The notes under the pieces: generated by a model | Told to the model about the DNA's origin: nothing | Databases searched by the model: none | What the model saw: the letters and a program-made list of their open reading frames with translations, nothing else | Source: Falsirhodobacter sp051195255 | GTDB taxonomy: Bacteria > Pseudomonadota > Alphaproteobacteria > Rhodobacterales > Rhodobacteraceae | Assembly: GCF_051195255.1 (NCBI RefSeq) | Contig: NZ_JBNJLK010000003.1 | Coordinates: forward strand, 248,001 to 312,000 | Length of the DNA: 64,000 bases | Reading direction: 5' to 3' | Part shown: one piece after another, positions 8,119-17,384 of the stretch | How positions within the stretch are numbered: position 1 is the stretch's first letter | Layout: each line of letters opens with the position of its first letter | Translations under genes and position numbers: made by a program

Positions 8119-10851
8119 ATGTTCGATGTCTTCGCGCTTCCGGCGAACACCTACAATATCCGCCTCCTGTGCCTGGTGGTGATCCTTTGCGTGGGGGCGG
8201 GCGTCATCCGGTTGCTTGTCCGCCGGAAGGCCTATGGCGGTCATGGCGGAAGGTCGGCGCGGGCGGGGATTCTCGGGGGGCTGGTGATCGCGACGGGCCT
8301 GTGGATTGCCCTTGCGGCGGCCTTGGCCCCTGCGGGCGCTTCGCTGTCGGCGCTTCGTCGGGCAGGGGGATGGGCAACGGACGGGACGTTCTGGCTGACG
8401 GCAGCGGCGCTGGTGGGCCTGCTGGCCTTGGGGGTGGCGACGTTGACGCGCAGCCGGCGCCGCGACGCAGGCGAAGCACGGCGCCTGAAGGATCTGGCCG
8501 ATCTTACGATCGAGGGGCTTCTGACCTCCCGCAATGGCCGGATCCTGACCTGCAACGCGCGTTTCCACCAGATGACGGGGCTTCGGGAAGGCGCCGCTCT
8601 GGAAGCCGTCTTGGCCCCGGCCTCGCTGGCCGAGTTGCGGGCCACGCCTGACGCGTTCCGCGAGATCGAGATCCGGACCCCCGGGGGCGAAGTGATTCCC
8701 GTCGAGGCTGCCCTGCGCGTGCTCGATGCCCGCACGGGGGGCGAGGCGATCGCCCTGCGCGACCTGCGGGCCCAGCGGCGGGAGCAGGCGGACCGCGAAC
8801 AATCCATCCATGCGCGGCTGGAAAGCGAACAGCGGTTCCGCTTCCTGATCCAGAGCGTCACCGACTATGCCATCTACATGCTGGATCCGGACGGGCATGT
8901 CGCGAACTGGAACGCCGGGGCCGAACGCAACAAAGGCTACACTTCCACGGAGATTGTGGGCCGGCACTTTTCGGTCTTCTTCTCGCGCGAGGATCGGGCC
9001 GACGGGCTGCCGGCGCGGATGCTGGACACGGCGCTGCGCACCGGCAAGGTCGAAACCTCCGGGTGGCGCTACCGCAAGGACGGGTCGCGCTTCTGGGCCT
9101 CCGTCCTGCTGGAGCCGATCTTCGACGATTCCGGCCGCCATATCGGTTTCGCCAAGGTCACCCATGACAACACCCGAGAGCTGGAGGATGCGGAAGCGCT
9201 TCGCCTGATCCAGCACAAGCTCGCCCTCGCGCTGGAAAACCTGAGCCAGGGGATCGCCCTGTTCGACGAAGAGGAGCGTCTTGTACTTGGCAATGCCCGC
9301 CTGTCCGAGATCCTGGACCTTCCGGACCCCCACGGCCTTTCGCTGGACGACTTCACCGCAAGCATCGCCGAGAAGGTCGACCTCGCCTCTGGCAGTCTGG
9401 ACGGGCTGCACAAGCGTCATCGCGGGTTGTGGCATGGCGGCGCGGGGGCGGAGCTTCTGCTGGACCTTACGGATGGCCGCACGATCATGGTCATTCACCG
9501 CCCCGTGCGCGAAGGGGGCTGGGTCACCACCGTGGAGGACGTGTCCGCCCGCACCCGGTCCGAACGGCAGATCACCCACATGGCGCGCCATGACGCGCTG
9601 ACGGGCCTGCCGAACCGCACCAGCTTCAAGGAAACCATCGAATGGGCGCTGGACGCGGTGCGGGACCATGCGGGGCAGCGGCTGGCCGTGCTGGCGATCG
9701 ACCTCGATCGCTTCAAGGAGATCAACGACCATATGGGCCACGCCATCGGCGATCAGGTCCTCGCCGCACTGGCGCGCCGTCTGGAAGGCGCGTTGCGCGG
9801 GAACGAGTTCGTGGCCCGCTTCGGTGGGGATGAATTCGCGGCCTTCAAGACCATCACATCCGAGGAGGAGCTGGAGGATTTCCAGAAGCGCCTGCTTCGG
9901 GCGATCTGCGCGGACATGTCGGTCGGTGGAAACGAGGTGTCGGTGGGGGCCAGCGTCGGCATCGCCTTGTTCCCCGACGACGCCAACACCTATGACAAGC
10001 TGATGGCGAACGCGGATCTGGCGATGTACCGCGCGAAGTCCAGCCTGGAGGAGAAGGTGTGCCGCTACGAATCCCGCATGGACGAAGCCTCGCGCGACCG
10101 GCAGGCGATGGCCCGCGATCTTTGGCGCGCGGCGGAGCGGGGGGAGCTGTACCTGCATCACCAGATCCAGAAATCCGTCAGCACGGGCAAGACCACGGGG
10201 TACGAGGTTCTTCTGCGCTGGATGCATCCCGAACGTGGGCTTGTCGCTCCGATCGACTTCATCCCGCTCGCCGAGGAATGCGGGGCGATCATCCCGATCG
10301 GCGACTGGGTTCTGCGGACGGCCTGCCAGCAGGCGGCGGGCTGGCGCGACAAGATCCGCATCGCGGTCAACCTGTCGCCCGTGCAGCTGAACAACCCCCG
10401 CTTCGTGTCCCAGCTGGAGGACATCCTGAACGAAACCGGCATCGACCCCGACCGGCTGGAGCTGGAGGTGACCGAGAGCGCCATCATCCCGGACAAGGAG
10501 CGCGCGCTGCACATGCTGACGCAGGTGAAGGCGCTGGGCGTGACGGTGGCGATCGACGATTTCGGCACGGGTTATTCCTCTCTCGACACGCTGCGGTCCT
10601 TCCCCTTCGACAAGATCAAGCTGGACCGCAGCTTCATCCGCGAGGTGGAAACGAGCCCCCAGTCCAAGGCGATCATCCGCGCCATCCTGGCCTTGGGCCG
10701 CAGTCTGGAGGTTCCGGTGCTGGCCGAAGGAGTGGAAACGCCCGCACAACTGTCCCTGCTGCAATCGGAAGGCTGCGACGAGGCGCAGGGCTATTTCCTC
10801 GGCCGTCCCGGCGTGCTTTCCCTGCCCGAAGACGCGTCGCTGGTGGCCTGA
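8119..10851 (+). CDS. Membrane PAS-GGDEF-EAL cyclic-di-GMP protein
   Basis: A 910-residue protein predicted to make and/or degrade cyclic di-GMP. The first 115 residues hold about three membrane segments. Three PAS-like domains follow (roughly 120-220, 240-360 and 365-470; the second includes YAIYMLDPDGHVANWNAGAE). The GGDEF domain has an intact active motif at 569-573, but the inhibitory-site position reads RGNE (560-563) instead of RxxD. The EAL domain keeps the metal and catalytic residues: E696 in EVLLRW, AVNLSP, LEVTES, D813-D814 in DDFGTGYSSL, KLDRSF and AEGVET. Both catalytic halves therefore look competent, with possibly weakened product inhibition. GAGGG precedes the ATG at 8119. Confidence 0.92.
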   Translation: MFDVFALPANTYNIRLLCLVVILCVGAGVIRLLVRRKAYGGHGGRSARAGILGGLVIATGLWIALAAALAPAGASLSALRRAGGWATDGTFWLTAAALVGLLALGVATLTRSRRRDAGEARRLKDLADLTIEGLLTSRNGRILTCNARFHQMTGLREGAALEAVLAPASLAELRATPDAFREIEIRTPGGEVIPVEAALRVLDARTGGEAIALRDLRAQRREQADREQSIHARLESEQRFRFLIQSVTDYAIYMLDPDGHVANWNAGAERNKGYTSTEIVGRHFSVFFSREDRADGLPARMLDTALRTGKVETSGWRYRKDGSRFWASVLLEPIFDDSGRHIGFAKVTHDNTRELEDAEALRLIQHKLALALENLSQGIALFDEEERLVLGNARLSEILDLPDPHGLSLDDFTASIAEKVDLASGSLDGLHKRHRGLWHGGAGAELLLDLTDGRTIMVIHRPVREGGWVTTVEDVSARTRSERQITHMARHDALTGLPNRTSFKETIEWALDAVRDHAGQRLAVLAIDLDRFKEINDHMGHAIGDQVLAALARRLEGALRGNEFVARFGGDEFAAFKTITSEEELEDFQKRLLRAICADMSVGGNEVSVGASVGIALFPDDANTYDKLMANADLAMYRAKSSLEEKVCRYESRMDEASRDRQAMARDLWRAAERGELYLHHQIQKSVSTGKTTGYEVLLRWMHPERGLVAPIDFIPLAEECGAIIPIGDWVLRTACQQAAGWRDKIRIAVNLSPVQLNNPRFVSQLEDILNETGIDPDRLELEVTESAIIPDKERALHMLTQVKALGVTVAIDDFGTGYSSLDTLRSFPFDKIKLDRSFIREVETSPQSKAIIRAILALGRSLEVPVLAEGVETPAQLSLLQSEGCDEAQGYFLGRPGVLSLPEDASLVA

Positions 10852-10919
10852 AGGGGATCGGCCATTGAAGTTCCCGCCGTTCTGCCAAAGATAGACGGCG
10901 CACCCTTGGGAGAACTTCG

Positions 10920-11402
10920 ATGAGCCTGGCCGATCTTCTGATACTCGTTCTGGTGGCGCTGGGCGTGGTCTGGGCTTTCCTGCGCTACACGCCGTCGGAT
11001 TCCCACGACTGGCATGTGGACCCGCTGTCGGTGCGCAAGTCCCGCCGTCCCAACCATCTGCTCCTGCGCGAGGATGGGCCCTACCTGCCCATGCCGCCGC
11101 ACCAGGTCGCCGCGCGGCTGGAGGCGGTGGCCCTTCACACGCCCCGCACCACGGCCTTTGCGGGGGAAGGGTTCCAGCGGACGTGGATCACGCGGTCGGC
11201 AGTGCTGGGCCTGCCGACCTTCACCTCGTTCCGCCTGATCCCGGAAGGGTCCGGCACGCGCGTGGCGGTCTATGCCCGCAGCCGGTATCTCTCCTATCTT
11301 CCGGCCTCCGAACGGGCGCGGGTGGAAGGCTGGCTCGCCACGCTCAAATCCGCCATCCTCACGGAAGACGGCGCGCCTCCAAAGCCTCCACACGCCCTTT
11401 GA
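10920..11402 (+). CDS. DUF1499 family protein
   Basis: A 160-residue protein with an N-terminal hydrophobic anchor (about residues 4-22), followed by a DUF1499-like domain. Recognisable features are the DPLSVRKSRRPNHLLLRED segment and the central region on adaptation to the TRSAVLGLPTFTSFRLIP strand pattern. The function of DUF1499 is unknown. GGGAGAA sits about 5 bases upstream of the ATG. Its 3' end overlaps the 3' end of the convergent RND pump gene by 44 bases. Confidence 0.75.
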   Translation: MSLADLLILVLVALGVVWAFLRYTPSDSHDWHVDPLSVRKSRRPNHLLLREDGPYLPMPPHQVAARLEAVALHTPRTTAFAGEGFQRTWITRSAVLGLPTFTSFRLIPEGSGTRVAVYARSRYLSYLPASERARVEGWLATLKSAILTEDGAPPKPPHAL

Positions 11403-14400
11403 GGGTGTCCATCTCGGCCGGGGGCTCCTCCTCCTTCGGGCCGATGAGGCGGGAGAAGAACCGCGTCAGAACCTGGTTCAGGTCGTCCATGATCAGGAAG
11501 AAGGACGGCACCACCACGAGGCTGAGCGCGGTGGAGGCGATGATGCCGCCGATCACCGCCACCGCCATCGGCGCCCGGAACGCGCCGCCCGCGCCAATGC
11601 CCAGAGCCGAAGGTAGCATCCCCGCCGACATCGCGATGGAGGTCATGACGATGGGCCGCGCGCGCTTGTGACCCGCCTCCATCACGGCGGTGACGCGTTC
11701 CATCCCCTGCGCCCGCATCTCGATCGCGAAGTCGATCAGCAGGATCGCGTTCTTGGTCACGATCCCCATCAGCATCAGGATGCCGATCAGCACCGGCATG
11801 GACAAAGGCTCCCGCGCCAGGATCAGGGCCGCGGCCACGCCCCCGATGGCCAGCGGCAACGACAGCAAGATCGTGAAGGGCTGAACCACCGATTTGAACA
11901 GCAGGATCAGCACCGACAGCACCAGGATCAGACCCATCATCATCGCCTGCTGGAAGCTGACCACCAGTTCGGCCTGCACCTCGGCGTCGCCCACCTCGGC
12001 GATGCGGACCGACGGGGGCAGTTCCACGCCCATGGCGATGCTGCGGAACGCTTCGGTCGCGGTGCCAAGGGCCACACCGGGGGGGAGGTTCGCGCCGATC
12101 GTGGCGCGGCGTTCGCGGTCGTAGCGGTTGATCTGGCTGGGCCCTTCGGCCAACGTCACATCCGCCACGGCCGACAAGGGCACCAGCGCGCCGGACCCGC
12201 TCTTGATCTTCACCGCCGCCAGCCGGGCCAGATCGTCGCGCACCTCCTCCTCCAGCCGGACGCGGATGGGGATCTGGCGGTCGTCCAGCGCGATCTCGGC
12301 CAGCGCGGCGTCCACATCGCCCAGCGTGGCCACGCGCACGGTGCGGGCGATGGTGTCGGTGTCGATGCCAAGGCGGGCGGCGTCGTCCAGCCGGGGCACG
12401 ACATGCACCTCGGGCCGGGGCAGGGCGCCTTCGGCCGCGACGTTGGCCAGACGTGGGTCGCCGCGCAGCGCCGCCTCCAGCCGACCGGTCGCATCCGTCA
12501 GCGCCGCCGGATCGTTCGACAGGACCGAGAACTGGATGTCCCGCTGCCCCCGGTCGTTCAGCTTGTAGGCGCGCAGGTCGGGGATGGCCGCCAGACGCGC
12601 AAACACCTCCGTTTCTATGTCCGATTGGGGGCGCAGGCGGCCCTCGGGCGTGGGCAGGATCGGTTGGGCAAAGGGCAGGATCTGGTACAGTCGTCCGCCC
12701 AGGTGATCCGCCGGCGCGTCCAGCAGCACCGTGACGGACGCCCGCCGCACGTCCAGATCCCCCGTGGGGGAGGATCCGCCCAGCACGAAGACGTCGCGCA
12801 CGCCCTCCACCTCGCGGATCGCGGTTTCCATGCGCAGGGTCAGGGCGTCCGTGTCTTCCAGCTTGGTTCCGGGTGGCAGTTCCACGCTGATGGGGATGCG
12901 GCTGACATCCTCGGGCGGGATGAAGCTGCCCGGGATCTGCACCATGAAGAACAGCGACACGGCCAGAACCCCGATGGCCGCCAGAAGCGTGACATAACGC
13001 CAGCGCAACGACAGCGCGACCAGCCGCAGGTATCCCCGCATCACGCGGCCGTCCTTTTCCTCATGCGCGGCGTCGCGGTCGCGCATCAGGTAGGCCGCCA
13101 TCATCGGCGTGATCAGCCGCGCCACCAGAAGCGAGAACAGCACGGCGATGGCCACGGTCAGGCCGAACTGCCGGAAATACTGCCCCGGTATGCCCGCCAT
13201 GAAGGAAACAGGGGCAAAAACCGCCACGATGGTCAGCGTTGTGGCGATCACGGCCAGCCCGATCTCGTCCGCCGCCTCGATCGATGCGCGGTAGGGCGTC
13301 TTGCCCATCCGCATGTGGCGGGCGATGTTCTCCACCTCCACGATGGCGTCGTCCACAAGGATGCCTGTCGCCAGCGTGATCGCCAGCAGACTGACGAGGT
13401 TCAGCGAAAAGCCAAGAAGGTCCATGATCCAGAAGGTCGGGATCGCGGACAAGGGCAGCGCCACGGCGGCAATGGCCGTGGCGCGCCAGTTCTTCAGGAA
13501 GGCCAGAACCACCAGCACGGCCAGCACCGCGCCTTCGACCAGCGTGTGCAGCGCGGTTTCATAGTTGCCGATGGTGTAGCCGACCATGTCGTCGACCTTC
13601 GTGATCCGCGCCTGCGGATGGGCCTGCTGCACGGTGGCCAGACCCGCCTCCACCTGTTCGGCGACCGAAACCTCGGACGCGCCCTGCGCGCGGAAGACGG
13701 CGATGGTCACCACCTGCTGCCCCCCGGCGCGGGAGAAGGAGCGGGGTTCCTCATACGTGTCCTCCACCCGGCCCAGATCGGACAGGCGGACGCGGCCGCT
13801 GGCGGTGGGGATGGTGGTGGCGGCCAGCACCTCCACCGACGGGGCGTCGCCTAGGGTGCGGATGGCCTGTTCGGTGCCGCCCACTTCCCCCCGGCCGCCG
13901 CCCAGATCGACGTTGATCGCGCCCAGCGCGCGGCTGACTTCATCCGCCGTCAGGCCCTGGCCCGCCAGCCGGACGGGGTCCAGCGTCACCCGAACCTCGC
14001 GGTCGGCGCCGCCGAAACGGTCCACCTGGCCCACGCCGGGACGGCCCTGAAGCCCGCGGATCACAGTGTCGTCCACGAACCACGACAACTCCTCCACCGT
14101 CATCGACGGGTCGGAGATGGCGTAGGTCAGGATGGCCTGCCCCTCCACCTCCACCCGGGTGACGATGGGGGGATCGACGCCAGCGGGCAGATCGGCCTGG
14201 ATCTGGTCCACCTTGTCCTTCACGTCCTGCACGGCGCGGTCGGTGGGGATCGCCATGTCGAATTCCACCACCGTGCGCGACTGGTTGTCGCTGATGGTCG
14301 ACGTGACGTGCTTCACCCCCGCGATCCCCGCGATGGCGTCCTCCACCTCTTTCGTGACCTGGCTTTCCAGTTCGGCGGGGGCGGCGCCTTCCTGCACCAC

Positions 14401-14544
14401 GGTGACGGCCACCAAGGGCACGTCGATGTTCGGGAAACGCGTGACGGGCAGCGACAGGAAGCTTTGCACCCCCAGCACGACCAGCATCACGAAGGCAAGG
14501 ATCGGCGCAACCGGGTTGCGGATGGACCAGGCCGAGAAGTTCAT
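11359..14544 (-). CDS. RND-family efflux pump inner-membrane transporter (HAE1/AcrB-like)
   Basis: A 1061-residue proton-driven inner-membrane transporter that exports hydrophobic compounds with the adaptor encoded upstream. The N-terminal signature FSAWSIRNPVAPILAFVML and duplicated layout of membrane helices with two large periplasmic loops are typical. Proton-relay residues are visible: the Asp pair in helix 4 (LATGILVDDAIVEVENI) and the helix-10 lysine (GIVTKNAILLIDFA). The segment FAPVSFMAG also fits. The ATG at 14544 overlaps the adaptor stop (TGATG) with GGAGG just before, so I prefer it to the GTG at 14547. Substrate specificity cannot be read from the sequence, and no outer-membrane factor gene is adjacent. 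Confidence 0.93.
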   Translation of the reverse strand: MNFSAWSIRNPVAPILAFVMLVVLGVQSFLSLPVTRFPNIDVPLVAVTVVQEGAAPAELESQVTKEVEDAIAGIAGVKHVTSTISDNQSRTVVEFDMAIPTDRAVQDVKDKVDQIQADLPAGVDPPIVTRVEVEGQAILTYAISDPSMTVEELSWFVDDTVIRGLQGRPGVGQVDRFGGADREVRVTLDPVRLAGQGLTADEVSRALGAINVDLGGGRGEVGGTEQAIRTLGDAPSVEVLAATTIPTASGRVRLSDLGRVEDTYEEPRSFSRAGGQQVVTIAVFRAQGASEVSVAEQVEAGLATVQQAHPQARITKVDDMVGYTIGNYETALHTLVEGAVLAVLVVLAFLKNWRATAIAAVALPLSAIPTFWIMDLLGFSLNLVSLLAITLATGILVDDAIVEVENIARHMRMGKTPYRASIEAADEIGLAVIATTLTIVAVFAPVSFMAGIPGQYFRQFGLTVAIAVLFSLLVARLITPMMAAYLMRDRDAAHEEKDGRVMRGYLRLVALSLRWRYVTLLAAIGVLAVSLFFMVQIPGSFIPPEDVSRIPISVELPPGTKLEDTDALTLRMETAIREVEGVRDVFVLGGSSPTGDLDVRRASVTVLLDAPADHLGGRLYQILPFAQPILPTPEGRLRPQSDIETEVFARLAAIPDLRAYKLNDRGQRDIQFSVLSNDPAALTDATGRLEAALRGDPRLANVAAEGALPRPEVHVVPRLDDAARLGIDTDTIARTVRVATLGDVDAALAEIALDDRQIPIRVRLEEEVRDDLARLAAVKIKSGSGALVPLSAVADVTLAEGPSQINRYDRERRATIGANLPPGVALGTATEAFRSIAMGVELPPSVRIAEVGDAEVQAELVVSFQQAMMMGLILVLSVLILLFKSVVQPFTILLSLPLAIGGVAAALILAREPLSMPVLIGILMLMGIVTKNAILLIDFAIEMRAQGMERVTAVMEAGHKRARPIVMTSIAMSAGMLPSALGIGAGGAFRAPMAVAVIGGIIASTALSLVVVPSFFLIMDDLNQVLTRFFSRLIGPKEEEPPAEMDTLKGRVEALEARRLP

Positions 14545-15659
14545 CACTCCTCCACGGCGTTGATGCGGTCGCCTTCGCGTACGAACGCCCCGGCCTTCGA
14601 CACGATGCGGTCGCCTTCGGCCAGACCCTGCACTTCTACCCGCGCGCCGTCGCGGATGCCGGTGGTGACGGGTACGCGATGGACCACGCCATCGGTCACC
14701 CGCATGGCAAAGGCGCCCGCCGCATCCCGGCCCACGGCCAGCGCCGGCAGGGACAGCGTATCGCGCGTGGCGGCCGTGATGGTGGCCTCGGCAAACAGAC
14801 CCGGCCGCAGGCGGGCGGAGTCGTCCACCGCGATGCGGACACGGCCCAGACGCGTCGTTTCGTTCACCTGCGGTTCCACCAGCCGCACCTTGCCGGGCAG
14901 GGTGGTGCCGTCGATCAGGCGCAGGGTCGCGGGCTGCCCGGGCTCCAGCCGCAAAAGATCGGCCTCGGCCACGTCGGCACGCAGTTCCAGCGCCCCGTCG
15001 CGGATCAGAACGAACATGGGATCCCCGCCGCCGCTGGCGATGGCCCCAAGGGCCCCGTTTCGCGCGACGATCTGGCCTGCGACGGGAGTCTTCACCTCGG
15101 TCCGGGCGAGTTGCAGGTCAAGGTCGGCGATCTGCGCCTCGGTCACGCGCACCTCGGCGCGGGCGGCCTCGCCCTGCTGGCGGGCGGCGATCACCCGCGC
15201 CTCGGCCGTGGCGAGACCCGCCTGCGCCTGATCGACAGCGGCCTGAGAGGTAGCGGACTGCGCCTGAAGCTGGGCCGTGCGGGCGGCGGTGGCGCGGGCC
15301 TCGACGGCGCTGGCCTCGGCCTCCACCCGGCCCGCCTCGGCCTGCGCGGCGGCGGCCTGGGACTGCGCGCGCTGGGCCTCCAGCCGCGCCCGTTCCAATT
15401 CCAAGGAGGCTTGGGACAACCGCGCCAGCACGGCCCCCGCCTCCACCCGGTCGCCCACGTCGGCCAGCAGCGCCTCCACCGGTTGGCCGTCGATCAGGGG
15501 CTGGATGTCCACCCGCTCCACCGCCTCCACAAGGCCGGTGCCCAGGATGCGGTCGGCCAGCGTTTCGCGCTGCACCGGCGTCACGGAAAGGGAAGGAAGG
15601 GCTGCGTCCTGCGCCATGGCGCCCACGGGAAGAAGAAGCAGGGCAAGAACACGAAGCAT
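14544..15659 (-). CDS. RND efflux periplasmic adaptor (membrane fusion protein)
   Basis: A 371-residue periplasmic adaptor that links the RND pump to an outer-membrane channel. An N-terminal signal peptide (MLRVLALLLLPVGAMAQ, cleavage after about residue 17) leads into a biotinyl-lipoyl half-motif (PLIDGQPVEALLADVGDRVEAG). A long Ala/Gln/Glu-rich coiled-coil hairpin (about 80-180) follows, then the second lipoyl half (TPVAGQIVARNGALG) and beta-barrel segments. GAAAGG lies upstream of the ATG. The gene overlaps the pump start and is the first gene of a two-gene operon. No regulator gene is attached. Confidence 0.92.
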   Translation of the reverse strand: MLRVLALLLLPVGAMAQDAALPSLSVTPVQRETLADRILGTGLVEAVERVDIQPLIDGQPVEALLADVGDRVEAGAVLARLSQASLELERARLEAQRAQSQAAAAQAEAGRVEAEASAVEARATAARTAQLQAQSATSQAAVDQAQAGLATAEARVIAARQQGEAARAEVRVTEAQIADLDLQLARTEVKTPVAGQIVARNGALGAIASGGGDPMFVLIRDGALELRADVAEADLLRLEPGQPATLRLIDGTTLPGKVRLVEPQVNETTRLGRVRIAVDDSARLRPGLFAEATITAATRDTLSLPALAVGRDAAGAFAMRVTDGVVHRVPVTTGIRDGARVEVQGLAEGDRIVSKAGAFVREGDRINAVEE

Positions 15660-15743
15660 GGGGGCGGCCTTTCAAGCGGTCCGCCACTATGTGCGCGAAC
15701 GACCTGCCGCTTCAAGGCCAACTGAAATTGGCGTCGCGCCACG

Positions 15744-15765
15744 AAAAAGCCCCCTTGCGGGGGCT
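15744..15765 (-). terminator. Rho-independent terminator of the oligopeptide ABC operon
   Basis: A perfect 7-base stem (AGCCCCC with GGGGGCT, loop GCAA on the minus strand), followed by five T residues on the minus strand, lies 8 bases beyond the stop codon of the last ABC transporter gene. Confidence 0.92.
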
Positions 15766-15772
15766 CTTCCAT

Positions 15773-17383
15773 TCAGGAAGCGGAGCGGAAGCGTTCCGTG
15801 GACAGGGCAGCTTCCATCAGCCGCCGCGTATACTCCTCGCGCGGGGCGTCGAAGACCTGTTCGGTGGGCCCTTCCTCCACGATTTCGCCGGATTTCATGA
15901 CGATGATGTGGTCGGCCAGCGCGCGCACGACCGACAGGTCGTGGCTGATGAAGAAATACGACAGCTTGTATTTCACCTGCAGGTCCCGCAGCAGCGTCAC
16001 GATCTGCTTTTGCACCGACCGGTCCAGCGCCGAGGTCGGTTCGTCCAGCACGATCACCCGCGGGCGCAGGATCATCGTGCGCGCGATGGCGATCCGCTGG
16101 CGCTGCCCGCCCGAGAATTCGTGCGGATAGCGGTTGCGCATGGACGCATCCAGACCGACCTCCTCCAGCGCCTCGCCCGCGCGTTTGTTGCGCTCGGCCC
16201 GGCTCATCGACGGTTCGTGGATCAGCAGCCCTTCGGTGATGATCTGCCCCACCGTCATGCGCGGGGACAGCGAACCGAAGGGGTCCTGGAACACCAGTTG
16301 CAACTGGTGCCGGTAAGGACGCATGTCGTCGATGCTACGGGGCAGTTCCTTGCCCAGCCACGCCACCCGACCCTCGGATTCCGTCAGGCGCAGCAGCGCC
16401 CGTCCCAGCGTGGACTTGCCGGACCCGGATTCGCCCACCACACCGATCGTCTGGCCTTCGCGCAGGTTGACCGAGATGCCTTTCACCGCCTGCAGGTAGG
16501 TCGGCTTTTTCAGGAAGCCGCCGCCCAGCGGGAAGGTCACATGCACCTTGTCGCCGCGCAGCAATTCGGGCGCGTCGGGGGCGGGGGGCAGCTTCTGGCC
16601 CTCCGGCTCGGCGTCCAGAAGCATGCGGGTGTAGGGGTGCTTTGGCGCGGTGAACACGTCCTCGGCCGTGCCGTCCTCCACCACCTCGCCGCGGCGCATG
16701 ACGGCGACGTGGTCGGCAAAACGGCGCACGATCCCAAGGTCATGCGTGATGAACACGATGGCCATGCCCAGACGCTTTTGAAGATCGGCCAGCAGTTCCA
16801 GGATCTGCGCCTGGATCGTCACGTCCAGCGCGGTCGTGGGTTCGTCCGCGATCAGGATGTCAGGATCGTTGGCCAAGGCCATCGCGATCATCACGCGCTG
16901 GCGCTGCCCGCCCGACATCTCGTGCGGGTAGCTGTCGATGCGGCGTTCGGGTTCGGGGATGCCGACCAGACGCAGCAGTTCCAGGATGCGCGGACGGGCC
17001 TGACGCCGCGACATCCCCGCGTGATACCGCAAGGGTTCCGCCAGCTGGTCGCCGATGCGGTACAGTGGATCAAGCGAGGTCATCGGTTCCTGGAAGATCA
17101 TGGTGATCTTCTTGCCGCGGATCTTGTTCAGCTCCCGCTCCGACAGGTTCAGAACCTCGCGGTCGCGATAGCGGACGGAGCCTGTGGCCCGGCCATTGGC
17201 CGCCAGCAGGCCCATCAGCGCCATCGTCGTCTGGCTTTTGCCCGACCCGGATTCGCCCACGATGGCCAGCGTTTCCCCCGATTTCAGGTCGAGGTTGACG
17301 CCCTTCACGGCTTCCACCGCGCCGTCATTGGTCTGGAACGTCACGCGCAGGTCGCGGACGGACAGGATGGTGTTGTCGCTCAT
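15773..17383 (-). CDS. Oligopeptide-type ABC importer, duplicated ATP-binding protein (YejF-like)
   Basis: A 536-residue protein with two complete ABC ATPase domains in tandem, powering peptide or related-solute uptake. Domain 1 (about 8-255) has Walker A GESGSGKSQ, signature MSGGQRQR and Walker B ILIADEPTTALD. Domain 2 (about 285-530) has GESGSGKST, FSGGQRQR and VIVLDEPTSALD. An oligopeptide-transporter C-terminal segment (HPYTRMLLDAEP) follows domain 1. The ATG at 17383 is 1 base after the permease stop, with AAGGAG about 8 bases upstream, so I prefer it to the longer frame from 17404. It is the last gene of a four-gene operon ending in a strong terminator. Confidence 0.93.
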   Translation of the reverse strand: MSDNTILSVRDLRVTFQTNDGAVEAVKGVNLDLKSGETLAIVGESGSGKSQTTMALMGLLAANGRATGSVRYRDREVLNLSERELNKIRGKKITMIFQEPMTSLDPLYRIGDQLAEPLRYHAGMSRRQARPRILELLRLVGIPEPERRIDSYPHEMSGGQRQRVMIAMALANDPDILIADEPTTALDVTIQAQILELLADLQKRLGMAIVFITHDLGIVRRFADHVAVMRRGEVVEDGTAEDVFTAPKHPYTRMLLDAEPEGQKLPPAPDAPELLRGDKVHVTFPLGGGFLKKPTYLQAVKGISVNLREGQTIGVVGESGSGKSTLGRALLRLTESEGRVAWLGKELPRSIDDMRPYRHQLQLVFQDPFGSLSPRMTVGQIITEGLLIHEPSMSRAERNKRAGEALEEVGLDASMRNRYPHEFSGGQRQRIAIARTMILRPRVIVLDEPTSALDRSVQKQIVTLLRDLQVKYKLSYFFISHDLSVVRALADHIIVMKSGEIVEEGPTEQVFDAPREEYTRRLMEAALSTERFRSAS

Positions 17384-17384
17384 C

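Noticed and set aside
8074..10764. Long open frame of 896 codons on the minus strand, antisense to the GGDEF-EAL gene
   Set aside because: It mirrors codon positions of the high-GC sense gene, has Arg/Gln/His/Pro-rich composition and no domain; the sense protein has complete PAS, GGDEF and EAL motifs.
11668..13854. 728-codon plus-strand open frame inside the RND pump gene
   Set aside because: Antisense artefact of high GC; extremely His/Gln/Arg-rich, no recognisable domain, no ribosome site.
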